Shown here in pieces: positions 1 through 13,700 of a stretch of 64,000 bases of DNA. The position numbers were made by a program, and so were the translations under genes. The DNA is taken from positions 372,001 through 436,000 of the forward strand of contig JAQGEQ010000254.1 of assembly GCA_034620365.1 (NCBI GenBank), read 5' to 3'. The stretch is from Pegea sp. RAD2-039. Lineage: Eukaryota; Chordata; Thaliacea; Salpida; Salpidae. The notes beneath the pieces were generated by a model. That model made no database searches and was not told where the DNA came from. It was given only the letters and a program-made list of their open reading frames with translations. How positions within the stretch are numbered: position 1 is the stretch's first letter; the number at the start of each line of letters is the position of its first letter.

Positions 1-3000
1 GGATCTATAACAAAAGCTGAAGAGCTGATGTCAGAATCCATTCCACAACAAATTGATTTATTCATGAGATCATATGAGCTGTTTTCATCTGTAAACGAGT
101 CACATTCTTTTGTTGTTTTAGTTCTTACATGCTGAGCAGAGTCATAACAGTTTGTTTCTGAAACGTTATGAAACGTAAACTCATTCCCCATCAGATCTGT
201 TTCATTCTTTTCTTTCAAATCTCTTTTTACAAATTGACACTTACAAACAGTATCGTAAATCGTGTTTAACACGAAACAGAAATCCGATCTTAATGTGCGA
301 TTGAAGATGATATACAAGAGAAGGTTAACTATAAGTTTTAAAGCTATTAATAATAGTGAACTATTGAGAAGAAAAGAGACATTTAACAAGGACTTTAAAC
401 CACCATCATCATCGTATTCAATCCATTCACCTGCAAATGATGGGTATGTAATGATTGTCGATGCCAGTAATGCATAAGCAGCCAAAGGTGCCAATAAAAG
501 CAAGTTTAAAACTATCATCAAAACAAGTTGTCTTCTTGTTTCTCTATGCCCGTTTTCTTTGTCAGATTCCTTGTTTGGACAGAGTAACCGAAAACAAATC
601 ACCACAGCCATGCCACTTGTTACTAAAAATGCTATTGTTAAAGCGATTGAAAAAGGGAACTTTAGCGCCCAGGGTAGACATGTTGCTCCGTTTGTTGATG
701 GTAATAAATGCTCAATATTTGCTGACCTAACTTGTGATAACCCATCGCTATACATTGTCACAATTGCTGTTGCTATAGCATTAGTCCAGCTGGCACCAAT
801 AATCAAAGCGATAACATTACGACTGAGATGTTTTTGTGGATTATTTGGATGTTTTAAGACTAAATAGCGTTCAAATGCTACTAGTGTAAGTGTAAACAGA
901 CTCAACTGAATACCAGCAACTAGTACAAAACCTATTGTAGTACACAAAAACGAACGTTCCCACCTAGCCCCTTCAGCAGCAAAGTTTCCTTTTGTTTGAT
1001 TGTCATATGCAAGTATAACAACAAAGTATAAGCAAGTTATTGCATCTGCAAAGAGCAAATGACAAAATATTGCATCAAATGTTGAGTCGGGTTTATTTGT
1101 CTTCATAACTTCTTCTTCAACATTTTCTATGTTGCTTTTTTTATTCATCTTTTGTTGTATAAAAGGATGTGAAAGTTTCATGATAAAAATTATCATATCA
1201 ATGAATATAATAAATGAACCAAACAACCATAAGGTGTTCCGTAGATAGGATGATGGTAAGAGGTCTACACAAGGAGTAAGCTCATTTGCATAAGGATAAC
1301 AAACAAAATCAGTTGATTGTTGTAAATGGAAGTTGTAAGTAGTCTTGTATTTAGAAATTTCTTTTTCTTTCTGTAAAATTTTAGAAGAAAATTTAAGCAA
1401 ACAAATTATGCTAAAATAAAGTTTACTTTCTAAATGTGTAAATATTTCCGTCGATTCTAAAGAATAAAAGTTAACGAGCAGTTAACAGACACCAAATTCT
1501 ATTTGCGATTTTAATGCTAGTTCTCTATTTACATTTATAGCCTATTGGTGCTTAAGTAAATAATTCTATTTGTATAAATAAAATAAACTACTGCAAAAAA
1601 CAAACAAGACATTTATTTTGATAAATAATATTAAATTTTTTAATTACTTTGTTTATAAATGGGCAGCAATGGTAGTAATAAGTCGCATCTAGTCTGTTTA
1701 GCATCTGCAATGACTGAGAAGGAATATGTAGCAATAATGGAAGTCCAGTAAGATTAAGATGCCGCAGTGTTTGCATTCCTAGAGTTGGTAGAGCCGAAAC
1801 CAAGTTGTAAGCTAAATTTCTGTTTCGAAAAGTAAACGATTAGCTTTCTTTAATTTATTAAGTTGATTTAGTTTTGTTGGTAGAAAATACTTTGATGTGG
1901 TTTACAGTTTCATTAGTTTAATTTCATTGATACAATCATTTGTTTTTACAAGTTGATCAAATTTATTTGTTAATTAGGTGTCTATTTTTAAACATTTTTA
2001 GTGAGTGTATATGATTGCCCTTTCAATTCTATTTTTGCAAACTTTGGTTTCAGATACTATTATACTGTATCACTATTTTATGATTATACAATAGTTGATT
2101 GATACGCAAAGATCTTTTTAAAATAGATAGAATCGACTATTTTTAAAATAGATAAATGCTGTAAACTGAATTCAATTAGAACTGAAATTCTTTTATTGAT
2201 AACTTCAGTAATATTTATGAGTTACAGATCACCTGACATTCTATCAGAAGTAATTTATTAAGTAGTTTGTACTTTCATTTATACTGTGACTGACATTGTT
2301 ATTGGTAGCACAGATAGATCAAAATTTAATAGAAATAAGCCATTTAGTCATGGTTACATCTAAAAATGTACCAAATGTATCTTATAGCTTCTACAAATTG
2401 TATTTATTTAATAAAATATTTTGAAATTTTTCATCTGGCACGTACGGCTTAATAGAAAAACTCAATTTAATATTAAATTTGATTTTCAAAGAATAATTCG
2501 TGAAGTGTTTTTAGTGTTTCAATAAAATTGAACTTTTTAGTAGCTAATAATTTTAACATTTTTGCTTACAATGTTGTCAAGGAGTTACGACGGAAGATCA
2601 TTTCGTGAAGATCAGTGATATAGTTCCCGCTTAAATCTCTGAAATATAGTAACCATACTAAGAACATTCCAAGTTTTATAAAAGTTTAGTTAAAAGCTGT
2701 TTTTAAATCTCAATAAACTTACAAATGTCTTAATGATGTGAGGTTTTCGAAGATATGTGGAGAGAGACTTTGTAACAGGTTATTACTCGCTTTAAGAACT
2801 TTTAACTTTCTGCATTGTTCGATTCCATTCAAAGACTTTAGTCGATTTTCATGGACATACAGTTCTTCCAGCGAACCTAATTTCTCACATAATAGATAAG
2901 GAAGTCGTTGTATTTTACCTCCTGTTATAGTTCTGTAAGAATTCATCATTGAATAAACTAGTTAAGAAAATGTTTAGAATGAAAAAAACTAATCTTACAA

Positions 3001-6000
3001 GTTTCGAAGACCTCGACAGTTTGTAAAGTCTGGGAAGATCTTCTGCTCCAAAAGTTCCGGAAGCTTTCTGTTGTAAATATTTTCTTAGTTTGTTTTGAAT
3101 TCATATTGAAAATTTTTGGATTATATTGGATAACTCATTAGTTTAAAAACTCAATTTTATAAACTGTTATCAGCATTGTTAAAAATTTGATATTTGAATG
3201 AGTCAATTTCTTACAATATTTTTATTTTTTCAAGGTCTGTGAATGTCCATTGTCCGACTAATTTAATCGGATTACCTCCAAGTTCTCTGCAAATATATTT
3301 TTTAGAGTTTATTAAAACGATTTTCAAGCTTTTTAATGAGTCTAATTTTTATGTTTTAACAGATGTAGAATGTTGTTATCTACTGATCTACTGATACTTA
3401 AGACACAGTATCTGACTATATTTTACTACAAAAAACAATTAAAATTACTTTTTTCCATTTTTGTAAACCTTAAAAAGTATTTGAAATACTCTAAATGCGT
3501 TTTAACTAAAAAAGCTTTTCAATAGGAGCTGCTATAAATTACAATTAGCTGACATAGTAATTAAAACTCACTTTTCTTAAGGGAATTTGAAGTAAATAAT
3601 AAATTATTCAATTAATTGTTTAAACAGAATCGATTCAGAAATTCAATTAATGAATAGTCGCCGATAATAATAATTTTATTATTTGCTTAATTTGTTTCTA
3701 ATTCAGTGAATGAACAGTTGCATAAACTAAATTGCTATAATAAATAAAAAAATTTTAGATAAAAAGTTTATTGGAGTTAATGTAAGACCTTTAAAACTAT
3801 TCCAATGAAATTGTTTTTACAAATTTGAAGCTTATAATCATTTTTTTAGTTTTTAAAATTTGCTGACATGACTTCAAATAGAAACTTCGATACAAAAATC
3901 ATTAATTAATCTTATTGTAAGAAAAACAACGAAAATTTAGTTTTTAAGTAAACTTTTACATTATACTATGGGTCAATTTTCTGCTATAACTCTAAAATCA
4001 AATATTTTATATCTTGCAATTATTTATTTCTTATTAAATAATCACAAGTTTGTTTGTTTTTTGTACGACAACACTTGAAAAAACAAACTTTGCAAACTGA
4101 GTAATAAAAGCAATTAATACTATAAGATGCTCTTTAAAATTTAAAAAAGATGAAGCAGCAAATATAAAAATTTTAAAAGATGTTTTTTTTTTACTTTTTT
4201 TTAAGATCTAAAAAGCGGTTTAAGTATTTTTCGAATAACTGTTTTCTGCTGAGATGGGTAAAATCTTATCTAAAGATAAGGATTAGGAAGATTTTTACAA
4301 ATAAGCATTTTTATAGTGGGTTTAAAACTAATTCAAGTTGAAGTCAATAATATAGAAAACTTATTTCTTCTCTTACAAAATTTCTAAACAAATTTTTAGA
4401 TAGTAGAAGCACTATTCTATTCTCTCATTTCATTAAACTCCTAAATTGTGTATTTAGTAATTTCAATGTTTGTCCGAGTTTACATAAATCATTTAATTAC
4501 AACCGAATTAAAATTCTATAAAATATTTACAATTAGTTTTGATTTATGGTAGAGATGTAAGTTCATTGAAAATAGCCTAGGGACTACTAGAAGGGTTATT
4601 AATCAATTACTGAGATGATGATACTAGTTATATTCATAAAGAAAAAATTTTCTCATGGAAAAATAGTTGTTATAAACAACATAATCTAAAATTATTTAAT
4701 TAAAGTTTTATAAATTTGATTAGAACAATGATTTTGTTCATTTTTTAACTTTTTGTACCGTGAATAAAACTCTTATACTTACAAAGCTTTTATTTCCTTC
4801 TGCTTAAGGAATGCTCTATCAGGTAAAGATTGAATATAGTTGTTTTTCAAAGACCTTAAAATCAAAATCAGTCGTATAATTTGAAGTCTTAGCGATAGGT
4901 TACAGAGCTCTTGATTTTTTATTATAATTTGAAAAATTAGCAAAATTTCAAACAATTTCAAACACTTGAAATTAATGATTTAAAAATTTTAAAAACTAAG
5001 AAACTTAACAATTGGATATTTTACTTACAACGCAGACAACTGCTTAATATTCATCAAAGCCTGAGGAAAATTCTCCAGGTTATTATTATTTAAATCCCTA
5101 AAAATTGACAAACAATTTATAAATAAAGTAATTTGTAAAATGTCAGATAAAATCACTTACAAAACTTTTATAAATGGCAACCCATCAAAAGCATTTTTCC
5201 CGATATTTAGAATTTGATTAAACTCCAAATTTCTAGGAAAGTAAAAATATTAAAACTACCGTTGTTAACATTCCAACTTTAACTTACAAAGTGGCCAGTT
5301 TAGGAACATGCTTAAATGCGTTATTCGGGATTTCTTTGATCATATTATATGCAGCGGAACTGAGAAAAATTAGAAGTTAAAAATCAATAAAGATATTTCA
5401 ATACATATATTAAAATACAAATAAAAATGACAACATAAAAGTTATTTTGAATTTATATAAAGTAAAATAACAAAGTTTATTTGTTTTAAGAAATTATTTA
5501 AGGCTCTAATAATTGTAACTTATTGAATTTCTACTAAAAATTAATTTATTAATTTCACTTTATCGTAACGCAACCAGATAAAAGTTATCAGATTACTCTA
5601 ACTGTTTTCTGATTCACTTTAAAAAGAAGATGAAAAGAAACTTACAAGTAAACAAGTTTAGGAGTTTGCTTCAAAGACTCTACAGGTATCTCTGTTAACT
5701 TATTACCGTCTAAGTTCAAAGTCAGTAAGTTCAGTAGCCCATAAAAAGTGTCATTAGAAAAACTCTCAATCAAGTTTCCGTCTAACCATCTACAAATACA
5801 CGAAATTGTAGCCAGTTTTATTGCTTAGTTTTACAGCATTTTAACAACGGTGAAAGATAACAAAATAAAAGTAAATTACGAAAGAAAATAAAAAGACAAA
5901 TTACATTTTACGTAATGATTGCGTGTATATAACTTTTTAAACTTAAAAGTGTAATTTACAATTCAAAAGGAACACGACTTTATTAAAAAAAAAGATCTCC

Positions 6001-9000
6001 ATGAGTTTATTAAAAACAAGAAACTGATTAGGTATTCAATTAATACAGACAATGTCTTTCACAATTTTATCTTTTACTTTTACAACCAGTTCAATTGTAC
6101 TCATTTTATAGAAGAAAAAAATTGTAAAAAAAAATCCCAAAATTTTTAGTTCATATTTTCGATTTATATTATACTCATGAGTTCATATTTAGTTTAATTT
6201 TCGATGCAAATTATGAAACACAAAAATTCTTACATGGCTTCGATTTCTTCTCCTCTTGCAAAGACTCGTGAAGGAATCTCTTTTAGTTTGTTGTTTTGTA
6301 ACCCTCTGAAAAAAAAAACAATATTTTTACACAACCTAAACAAGTTTTAAAGTTTTACTTATTGTAATTAAACTAAATATCAAATAACTTCTCTATGAAA
6401 GTCCTAAACAAAATGGAATTATAATCTCATCTTATTGATGCAGCTGTAAAAGTACAATTTATTTGATAGCTAGTAAAATTTCAAATTTATCTTTCAGTTT
6501 CATATGTTAACTTCTGTAGCACTTATTTAAGTTCTTCAACTTTAACCACGTTTTTTTGCAGATCATTTTAAAGCTGAAAATGACTGACTTTAGCAGATGT
6601 GCCGTACAACCATTTGTTAGAATTATTTTTTCTTTATTATGACAAATCTAAACAAGAATATCAAGTTGTAACAAAAATGGCTAAAAACTATTATTAAACA
6701 ATTCGTCAAAAAACTGCCACGCAAGACTTTGAAGATGTTTTCTTCATACGAAGATAACATTTGCTGTTTGAAATATATGATGAAAATAATTACAGGAAAG
6801 AGATTAATATAAAGTCTGTTAATAAAGATTTTTCTAATAAAACTCTGGTTAATGACCACAAGATTTGACAAGCTAATAACGAGGTGACACGTGATTAGTT
6901 ACAGACATCATTCAACTCTTCTAAAATCTTAAAGTTGATCCAAAATTTGATTGGAGAAGAAAATTATTTGAAAATTTTCAAAGTATTTCAAGTTACTAAA
7001 TTTTATAGAATCGTATAAACTGGAGTCTTCATTTTATCATTGTTTTATTATTTTAAGTTCATCATAAAAGCAATTTGACAGCTTTTAAAGTTTACGATTA
7101 TTTTATATTGAAATCATTTTCAAATTAGTTTTACTGTTAAACCAATTTTACTAAAGTTTTTGTTTTGCTAAAAAGCAAATTTTTGATTTGAAATAAATGA
7201 TTACTACAACCGGTAGATAATTCCCAACTGATTAGCAGCACCAGGTGCTATGCAACTTTCTCAATACTTACAGCTGGGAATGATTGAGTTTATTTGTTAG
7301 GATTTTATATCTTGTGTGAAACTAGTAAATATATAACTAGAAAATTATATAAAATTGGAAGCAAAAGAGATTAGAGAAGATAGGAGAATTAGAAGTTTAG
7401 AAGAAATGAAATAGAATAATGACGTGAGTTCTCGCTATTTTTATAGATTTAAAATTTATTGAAAATGAACAAAAAAAATTGAGTAATAAATATATTTGAA
7501 AAGTCTAACTTAAAAACATAACAAATACAATTATTTTAGACTTGACCTAATATTCAAATAAAGCTGCGACCGATTTTAATATACTAGTAGCACTTAAATT
7601 TCTTTAAGGAAGTAATAAATACTAATCAATAGAAAAGATGATTACGATAAAAGCAAGTAACTAGAGATTACTGTAATTAATGATCATTTACCTAAACTCA
7701 ATAATTGTAAGAAAAACTGATTCTCAACAGACTTACAAGACATCTAATACCTAAGTTATGATATAGATGACTTAAAATTTAAGTTTTTTGTTTATTCTAT
7801 TAGACTAAAAATGTTTTAGTTTATTTTAAACTCATTTAAAATAGTTAATTTGTTTTATATTTGTCTCTAAGACATTTTTTTATATCTGTTAAACTTGAAG
7901 TTTTGTTTTTAACCGGAAATAAAACAACAAAAAGTTTTGATTAATTTTTAATCTTATTAAAAACATTTTCGGAATTTTACAGATTTAATAAAGTTATTAT
8001 AAAATCTTCTCGAATTAAATTAAAAAACGAGTAATCTTTTGTTTGAATATCCTAAAGATGAATTTCTTTAAATTATTTGTTCATCAAATTCAAGTCAAAT
8101 TTTTCATTTTTTATTAAAAATATAGTTTAGTAAGTTGTATTAAGGTTTAAATTGAAGTAAACTTAATCAAAAAGAGACTTATAACTCACATTTTGTTCAA
8201 TTCGCTCAAGTAATGAAAAGCAGACGGATCAATTTCCTTAATCTGACTCGATTCAAGCCATCTGAAAAAGATAGAAAAAGTGAAATACACAGAAGTATTA
8301 AGTCTGAAATATTAGCAGGCAGACACTATAAGTTGCTTGTAAAAGGTTTGTCACAATCGAATCTGAAATTTTCTGATAAGTGACCCTTTGAACGTATGAA
8401 TGTGTAATTTTAATGGTTGAAGCAAACGAAACATATCATGCGTTACGATTACATCAGCGGATATTGCACTCATCAACTGGTTATCTTCGACAAAAGAATA
8501 AGTTTTGAAGCTTCTTTCGCAGCTTGCATCACGCTTGTGTAAAACCCACTTCCCAGCTGCTGAAGTTTTGCCAGTTTTAATATAAATGAGGCAGCTTTCT
8601 GTCATGCTCTAATGATCTTAAACAGTATTGATTACTTACTAGACAATTTTCAATTTTCGTGAAAAAAAATTTACTTCAATCAACTGAAAGTTCATTTTCA
8701 AAAACCCCACAACTTTCGAACCTGTAGTCTTAGTTGCTAAGCTAGCTAGAAAATTTTTTTATCTGCTGAAGTTTAAAATGAATAATTTTTTTCAAGAATC
8801 ACTTTGTAATTCGTTTAAGATTCAATTAACCATTTGACTAAAAGATAAGCAAAGTAAATACAATCACTATCAATCAGAAACAGCTGATTAAGTGTGTTAG
8901 TATAAGTAAAGATATTAGTGGTATTCCTAAATAGATTATACTAATATTTATTCGCAAAATATTTGAATAACGTCAAGTTTTATTAAGTACATCATTGTTC

Positions 9001-10725
9001 ACATACGGTGGTTAAATATTAAAGCTTAGACTCAAGTAATATCAACTGCTTGTTGATAACAAATTGTTCGTATTAATTTACAAAAACGAAGCAGAATCTT
9101 TTATTTTTTCAGCTTGTGTTTAAGGTATTATTGGTCAGAATTTTACTTGAAACAAAAACAAATTTTTATTTAAATTTTTGTCATAAATCAAATTTAAATA
9201 AAAATGTTGTCCAGAATATTTCATGAGAGCGTTTTTTATTAAGATTATTTACCCTTGCTCAAGTCTAATCATTTGGAACGGTGTTCCACGTGATAGTTTA
9301 CTTTACAGCCTTTCTCTACTACATACTATACTCACAAAACATAAACTTTCACATTTAAAAAATCGCTTCAAATAATCACAGTGTTTTCACCGCCGAGGTA
9401 AATTCCACCACCGACAAACATACAACTTATAATTTATTTTATTTTTAAACACCTACAAAGCGTCTTAAAATACATATGTCCTATTGAATTTGATTTCAAA
9501 AGACTATTTTAAAAAGTCTTTTATTTATAATAACAAACTATTCAAAAGTCTTTTGATCATTTCTCAAAGACCCAAGTTAATTAGTGATGTACCGGTAACA
9601 TGCAGAGATCCTTAGAAGTTTTAAAAATATAGACATTGATGAAATACCTTTAATGGACTTTTATTATTTTGCTTTTGTTTTAATTGACCTAAATTAATCT
9701 AATGTCAATGCCAATTTAGTTTTCTGCTTCCTAGGATAAATCTTCAGATTTTAAAATGATATTTCAGAACGGAAACCAACATTCTGAATATGAGTTATGC
9801 AGATGAAAGTAATTGATCTTATAAAGATCATCGCATTTGAAGAGGTTGTAATTTTGACGTGCGTTGACATCCAAGCTCCAAATGATCCGATAGAGAGCTT
9901 GGAATGATGCCAACAATTTATCACTTCAAAGGTTCAAAGAATTTCCAAATAGAAAAACAACCGAAGCTCTGCTCTGCTTATCCACTTATGTTAAATGTTG
10001 ATTACTAGATGCACAATTATTACAAGCTAAAACGATGGCATTGGTTTAATCTGATTTTTCTTTAAGTCCTAGGTATTTGAAGACATGGTATAGAGTTGTT
10101 CTAATTAAAATTTAAAAAACTTTTGTGATAAAATATTATTTTGGTTACAATTTCATACAATTCTCGCTAGAAGTTTAAGTAGGTCAATAAATTTTCTTTG
10201 TAGCATGACTTTGTTGGAATCTCTGTTCGAATGATACTGTTGCTAGTATAATATTGTAAAACGTGATATAATTTAGAAATACAAGCTCGGTTTTGCTCAA
10301 ACGGGTTTAGATTTCATCTCATTTACAGCGTAAAGTTTCAAGCAATTCAAAAAATCCTCTATTATCAACAATATAGAAGGTTCTTTCTCACTTGATTTAA
10401 GAATAATGGTGGGAATGAAAGTAATGTGACTTAAAACCAATAATCAAAGTAGTTATGATTGCTACGTCTTATAAGACTTTTGTCAATTTTAAAACATGTA
10501 TCATTATAATTTTCAGATATTTACAATAGTTTATAACAGTCTCTGACTAACAAAGCTTAAGTTTTTGGCATTCTAAATATGTTACTATCAATTTTAAAAG
10601 TAATATTTATAGCTATAAAGTTATAAATAAAAATAATCAAAACTTACAGTTCCTTGATTTGTTTTGAAGCGGGACCCTGAAATGTCCGTCTTTCAAGTCT
10701 GGTGATGTTATTCAATCCTAGTTCA
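1..10725 (-). CDS. LGR-family leucine-rich-repeat GPCR, C-terminus and N-terminus both missing
   Basis: A rhodopsin-class receptor with a leucine-rich ectodomain, of the group that includes glycoprotein-hormone and R-spondin receptors. Exons, 5' to 3': 10725-10648, 8261-8190, 6305-6234, 5789-5646, 5359-5288, 5232-5161, 5097-5029, 4854-4783, 3286-3215, 3067-2999, 2932-2723, 2638-2570, 1819-1648, 1370-1. They join in frame to 871 codons. Most LRR exons are 69-72 nt, one repeat each, always split in a leucine codon (phase 2), giving at least 14 repeats; that number favours the type B (LGR4/5/6) group. The 1819-1648 exon carries the hinge signature YYYHCCPF. The last exon holds a Cys-Val-Asp-Leu-Leu entry to TM1 and all seven helices without introns, with AFERY after TM3. 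The TM7 NPxxY motif reads NLLLY (321-323 is CTT). No stop is reached before the window edge. No signal peptide or LRRNT exon was found upstream. Confidence 0.9.
7220..7281. repeat. Imperfect inverted repeat with a nested palindrome
   Basis: Arms 7220-7230 (ATTCCCAACTG) and 7271-7281 (CAGCTGGGAAT) are complementary with one mismatch. The 40-nt loop contains a second palindrome, AGCACC-A-GGTGCT, at 7237-7249. It lies in an LGR intron. No function can be assigned. Confidence 0.4.
8351..8605 (-). CDS. Unrecognised intronless 84-codon ORF inside an LGR intron
   Basis: An intact ORF from ATG (preceded by an in-frame TAG) to TGA, lying in the 2.4-kb LGR intron on the same strand. Its base composition is clearly richer in G and C than the surrounding intron, which suggests coding constraint, recent insertion, or both. 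The product has two Cys, many charged residues, no transmembrane segment and no signal peptide. A middle stretch reads FKTYSFVEDNQLMSA. I do not recognise a family. It is not phase-compatible with being an LGR exon, because its ends are a start and a stop rather than splice sites. It could be a nested small gene, a fragment of a retrocopy, or chance. Confidence 0.3.
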   Translation of the reverse strand: MTESCLIYIKTGKTSAAGKWVLHKRDASCERSFKTYSFVEDNQLMSAISADVIVTHDMFRLLQPLKLHIHTFKGSLIRKFQIRL

Positions 10726-13700
10726 CTGCAAATAGGTTTAGATTAAAATGAATTCTGACTAAAAGTTGGAATAAATCAATATAAGTTTAGTGAAACACTA
10801 AAGTTTGATTGAATTTATAGAATTATAAATGTTGATCCAAACCATAATTAAATTAACAAATGTTAACATGTCTCGATTCTGATTTTAATGTGGGTATGTA
10901 CAAGTTTTCCTGAAACTATTCAATTATTGATAATTAAAGATTTTAAACTTACTTCTTGTAAGTATATTAAAATAAAATTATTGGATGAGATAATAGCGAG
11001 TTTGTAGTTGGTTTACTAAACTACAAACCAAAAAATTAAGTCAGCTTTGTACAACTTGTTAATAAATCTCACTAATTTTCTTAACAGAAAACAATAAATC
11101 TAAAAAACATGTGACTTTTTAACGCAGAAATTAATTTTTTTTAGAAAAATTAAAATCGATTTAATATTCTTACATCAAAGCAACCAAAAAGTGAAACATT
11201 TTGTCATTTTGATAAACGATCACATATGTTAAGGCTCATATAGTAAAAATTGACTTGTTTCATGTTTAAAAAAGATGAAAAATGCCAAATGCATAAGTTT
11301 AAGAGATGAGATGAAGATAAAACAAGATACTGTCAAATTAAAACTTGCAGTTAGTTCCGTAACTCACACAATTTGGCTTTTAACCAATTTTGTTGAGTCA
11401 GTTTCGATTTGTACCCGAGTTAAACACAAAAAAATGTTTTCTTTTATTATTCTGTTATTAATTTATTTAATATTTAAATAAATTTATATATTTAATCATT
11501 TAATTTAAAATTTTGTATTTTTTCTGTGGTTAATTACAACCAAAATTTATCGTTTTAAAATCTAACTAACAGTAATCTATAAAATGTAACTTGATGATTA
11601 GAAATGGATTACTACCACTGGTAATTCAAAACATTCGGCTTCTGTTTTTATATTTAAAAACATCGTAAAGTTTTTGTTGGTAGGTAAAAATAAAAAATGT
11701 TTTTCCAACTACATTCAAAACCACAAGAACGCATTAAACTGTGGTAACCTTACACAAGCTAAAAGATGTCAATATCAACAACCATCATGTTAAAAAGACA
11801 ACAATTCATAAGCAAAGGATTTTACTACATACAGCAGGTTGACAGTCCAATTTTGTCGAAATAAAATTGTATTTAATCGCATTTTCTACCAGTTTTCATG
11901 TCAACTGTGAGCGCAAAACACAAGTTTTATAAATAAATACACGTGCTAAAAGTTAAATGTTAAGCTTTGGGTCAGTTATTTTAGCTATTTGTAAGAGAGA
12001 ACAAAATTTGATGGATAGATATCGAAATTAAGCAGCTGTTTTGAGACAGATGAAAAGATCTGTTTAAATTTACAGCCAGTAGAATATAGTAAAATGTCCC
12101 TACTCTTGAAAGGCATCATTTAATCAGAAATAGCAGCTGCAAGTATAAAACTCCAACGACAGTTCTACCTACTTGCTTGTCACATACGGCTGTCTGTTTT
12201 TTCGACATCAAACGAAAGCTTTGAAGTCATTTGTCTCTAGCACACCTCTATTAATAGTTTCATCTGCTTGTTGATATCAGTTTGTTTTAAGCAACATTCG
12301 TTAAGATAAGAACAATTCTGTACTGCTATATTTATGACGATTATTTTTGAAGAGCTATGAAATTAAAGGTCCCTAATAGAACCACTTGTAACCTCATGCA
12401 AATTTCTTCTACTTCTTCTATTAGGGAGCTTGAATTTCAGAGTCTTTCGAGTTATAAGCTGATAAAATGGTTTTGGAAAGTCTCTTTAATTGTTATTGTA
12501 GCAAATAAAAATTTAAAGAGGTTATAAAATAACAAAATTACTAACTGTTAAATCAAGAGGAAGTTAGAATTTGGTTTCTAGTCTATTATAAAATTATAAA
12601 AGTATTTTAAAGCAGAGAAAACGCGATATAGATTACCAACTAAATTAGACTTGAACGAAAAAGCAGAATTTTCGTTAAGTTGACAGAATACATTAAACAA
12701 GTGAAGCAACATTTTTTCGTTATATATTTCACCTGCTGTACCGACCGGATGCTTTACAAAATTCAATTTAGTTTCAGACTTTTATTAAATTTCAATTCGT
12801 TTTTATTTGCTTTTTGTAATTTTGTAAAAATAAAAATTTATGTTTACAAGGAAATATTGATTGAATTTTTTTCAAATGAAGTTTTCAAATGTAGTTCTTG
12901 GAAATATTTTTTCAGTTGGAAGTTTTCACTGAAAGATATAAATCAAAACTACTTTCAATCTAAATCATTATTTAAAAAAAAAAAAGAATAGCATCAAAGG
13001 ACCAGTAGATAATTTATCACTGCCCAATCAACATTTTTAAACAACAGAATGTAAAAAATCGATATTTTTTTGATTAGTGACATTTCATTGAAGTCTCATT
13101 CATATTCACAAAGACATTTATTTAAATCATATGTTGCCACATAAATATCTTAACATTGCTGGCTTCCAACCAAATGATAAATCATTTAGTGACGTCTTTT
13201 GGATTTCTAATTTAAATACTACAAACTGTTTCGTCTTCTTATAAATCTGAAAGCTTGAAGTTTAAATACTAGTGAGTAAAATTGAATGAATTATTTATAA
13301 GTTATTTGTTTTTTAAATTTTCTACTCTAAGAGCAGATGTAGTAAAGTTGAAAGTATATGCAATATCGCCTGAGATTAACTAGCATTACTGGATCATCTG
13401 AATTTACTTTAGTAAAAATAGTTAGTTATCATAAATTGTTTTACAATTTACTTTAAACTTTTGACTTTTTTATCTCTAATAGATAAAAATGTAATCATTT
13501 TATAATCTAAACCTTCTTTAAGTCATTAAACTTAAGTATTCTAAATCGAAAGAAGTCTTACTTACTTGAAACTTTGCGAAATATTTGCCTAACGCAAACT
13601 CTACTATATTCCACAGCGATCAAACATAACTGGTTATCTGCTAAGCTGCTAAAGATGTTCAATTTTTAAAAACTTTGGAATTTATTTCTTGTTAACAGAT

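Noticed and set aside
9640..9990. Patch of lower AT content with an open minus-strand run of about 60 codons
   Set aside because: Flanked by stops, no splice sites, no start and no recognisable domain. It may be a very old gene or repeat fragment but cannot be supported.
12680..12991. 103-codon plus-strand ORF
   Set aside because: Dominated by Phe, Lys, Asn and Ile with no motif. Typical of long open runs in AT-rich noncoding DNA.
13560..13665. Possible LRR exon (SLADNQLCLI) upstream of the LGR gene
   Set aside because: Its 3' end does not fall in a leucine codon in phase 2 as all other repeat exons do, and most of the consensus leucines are missing.
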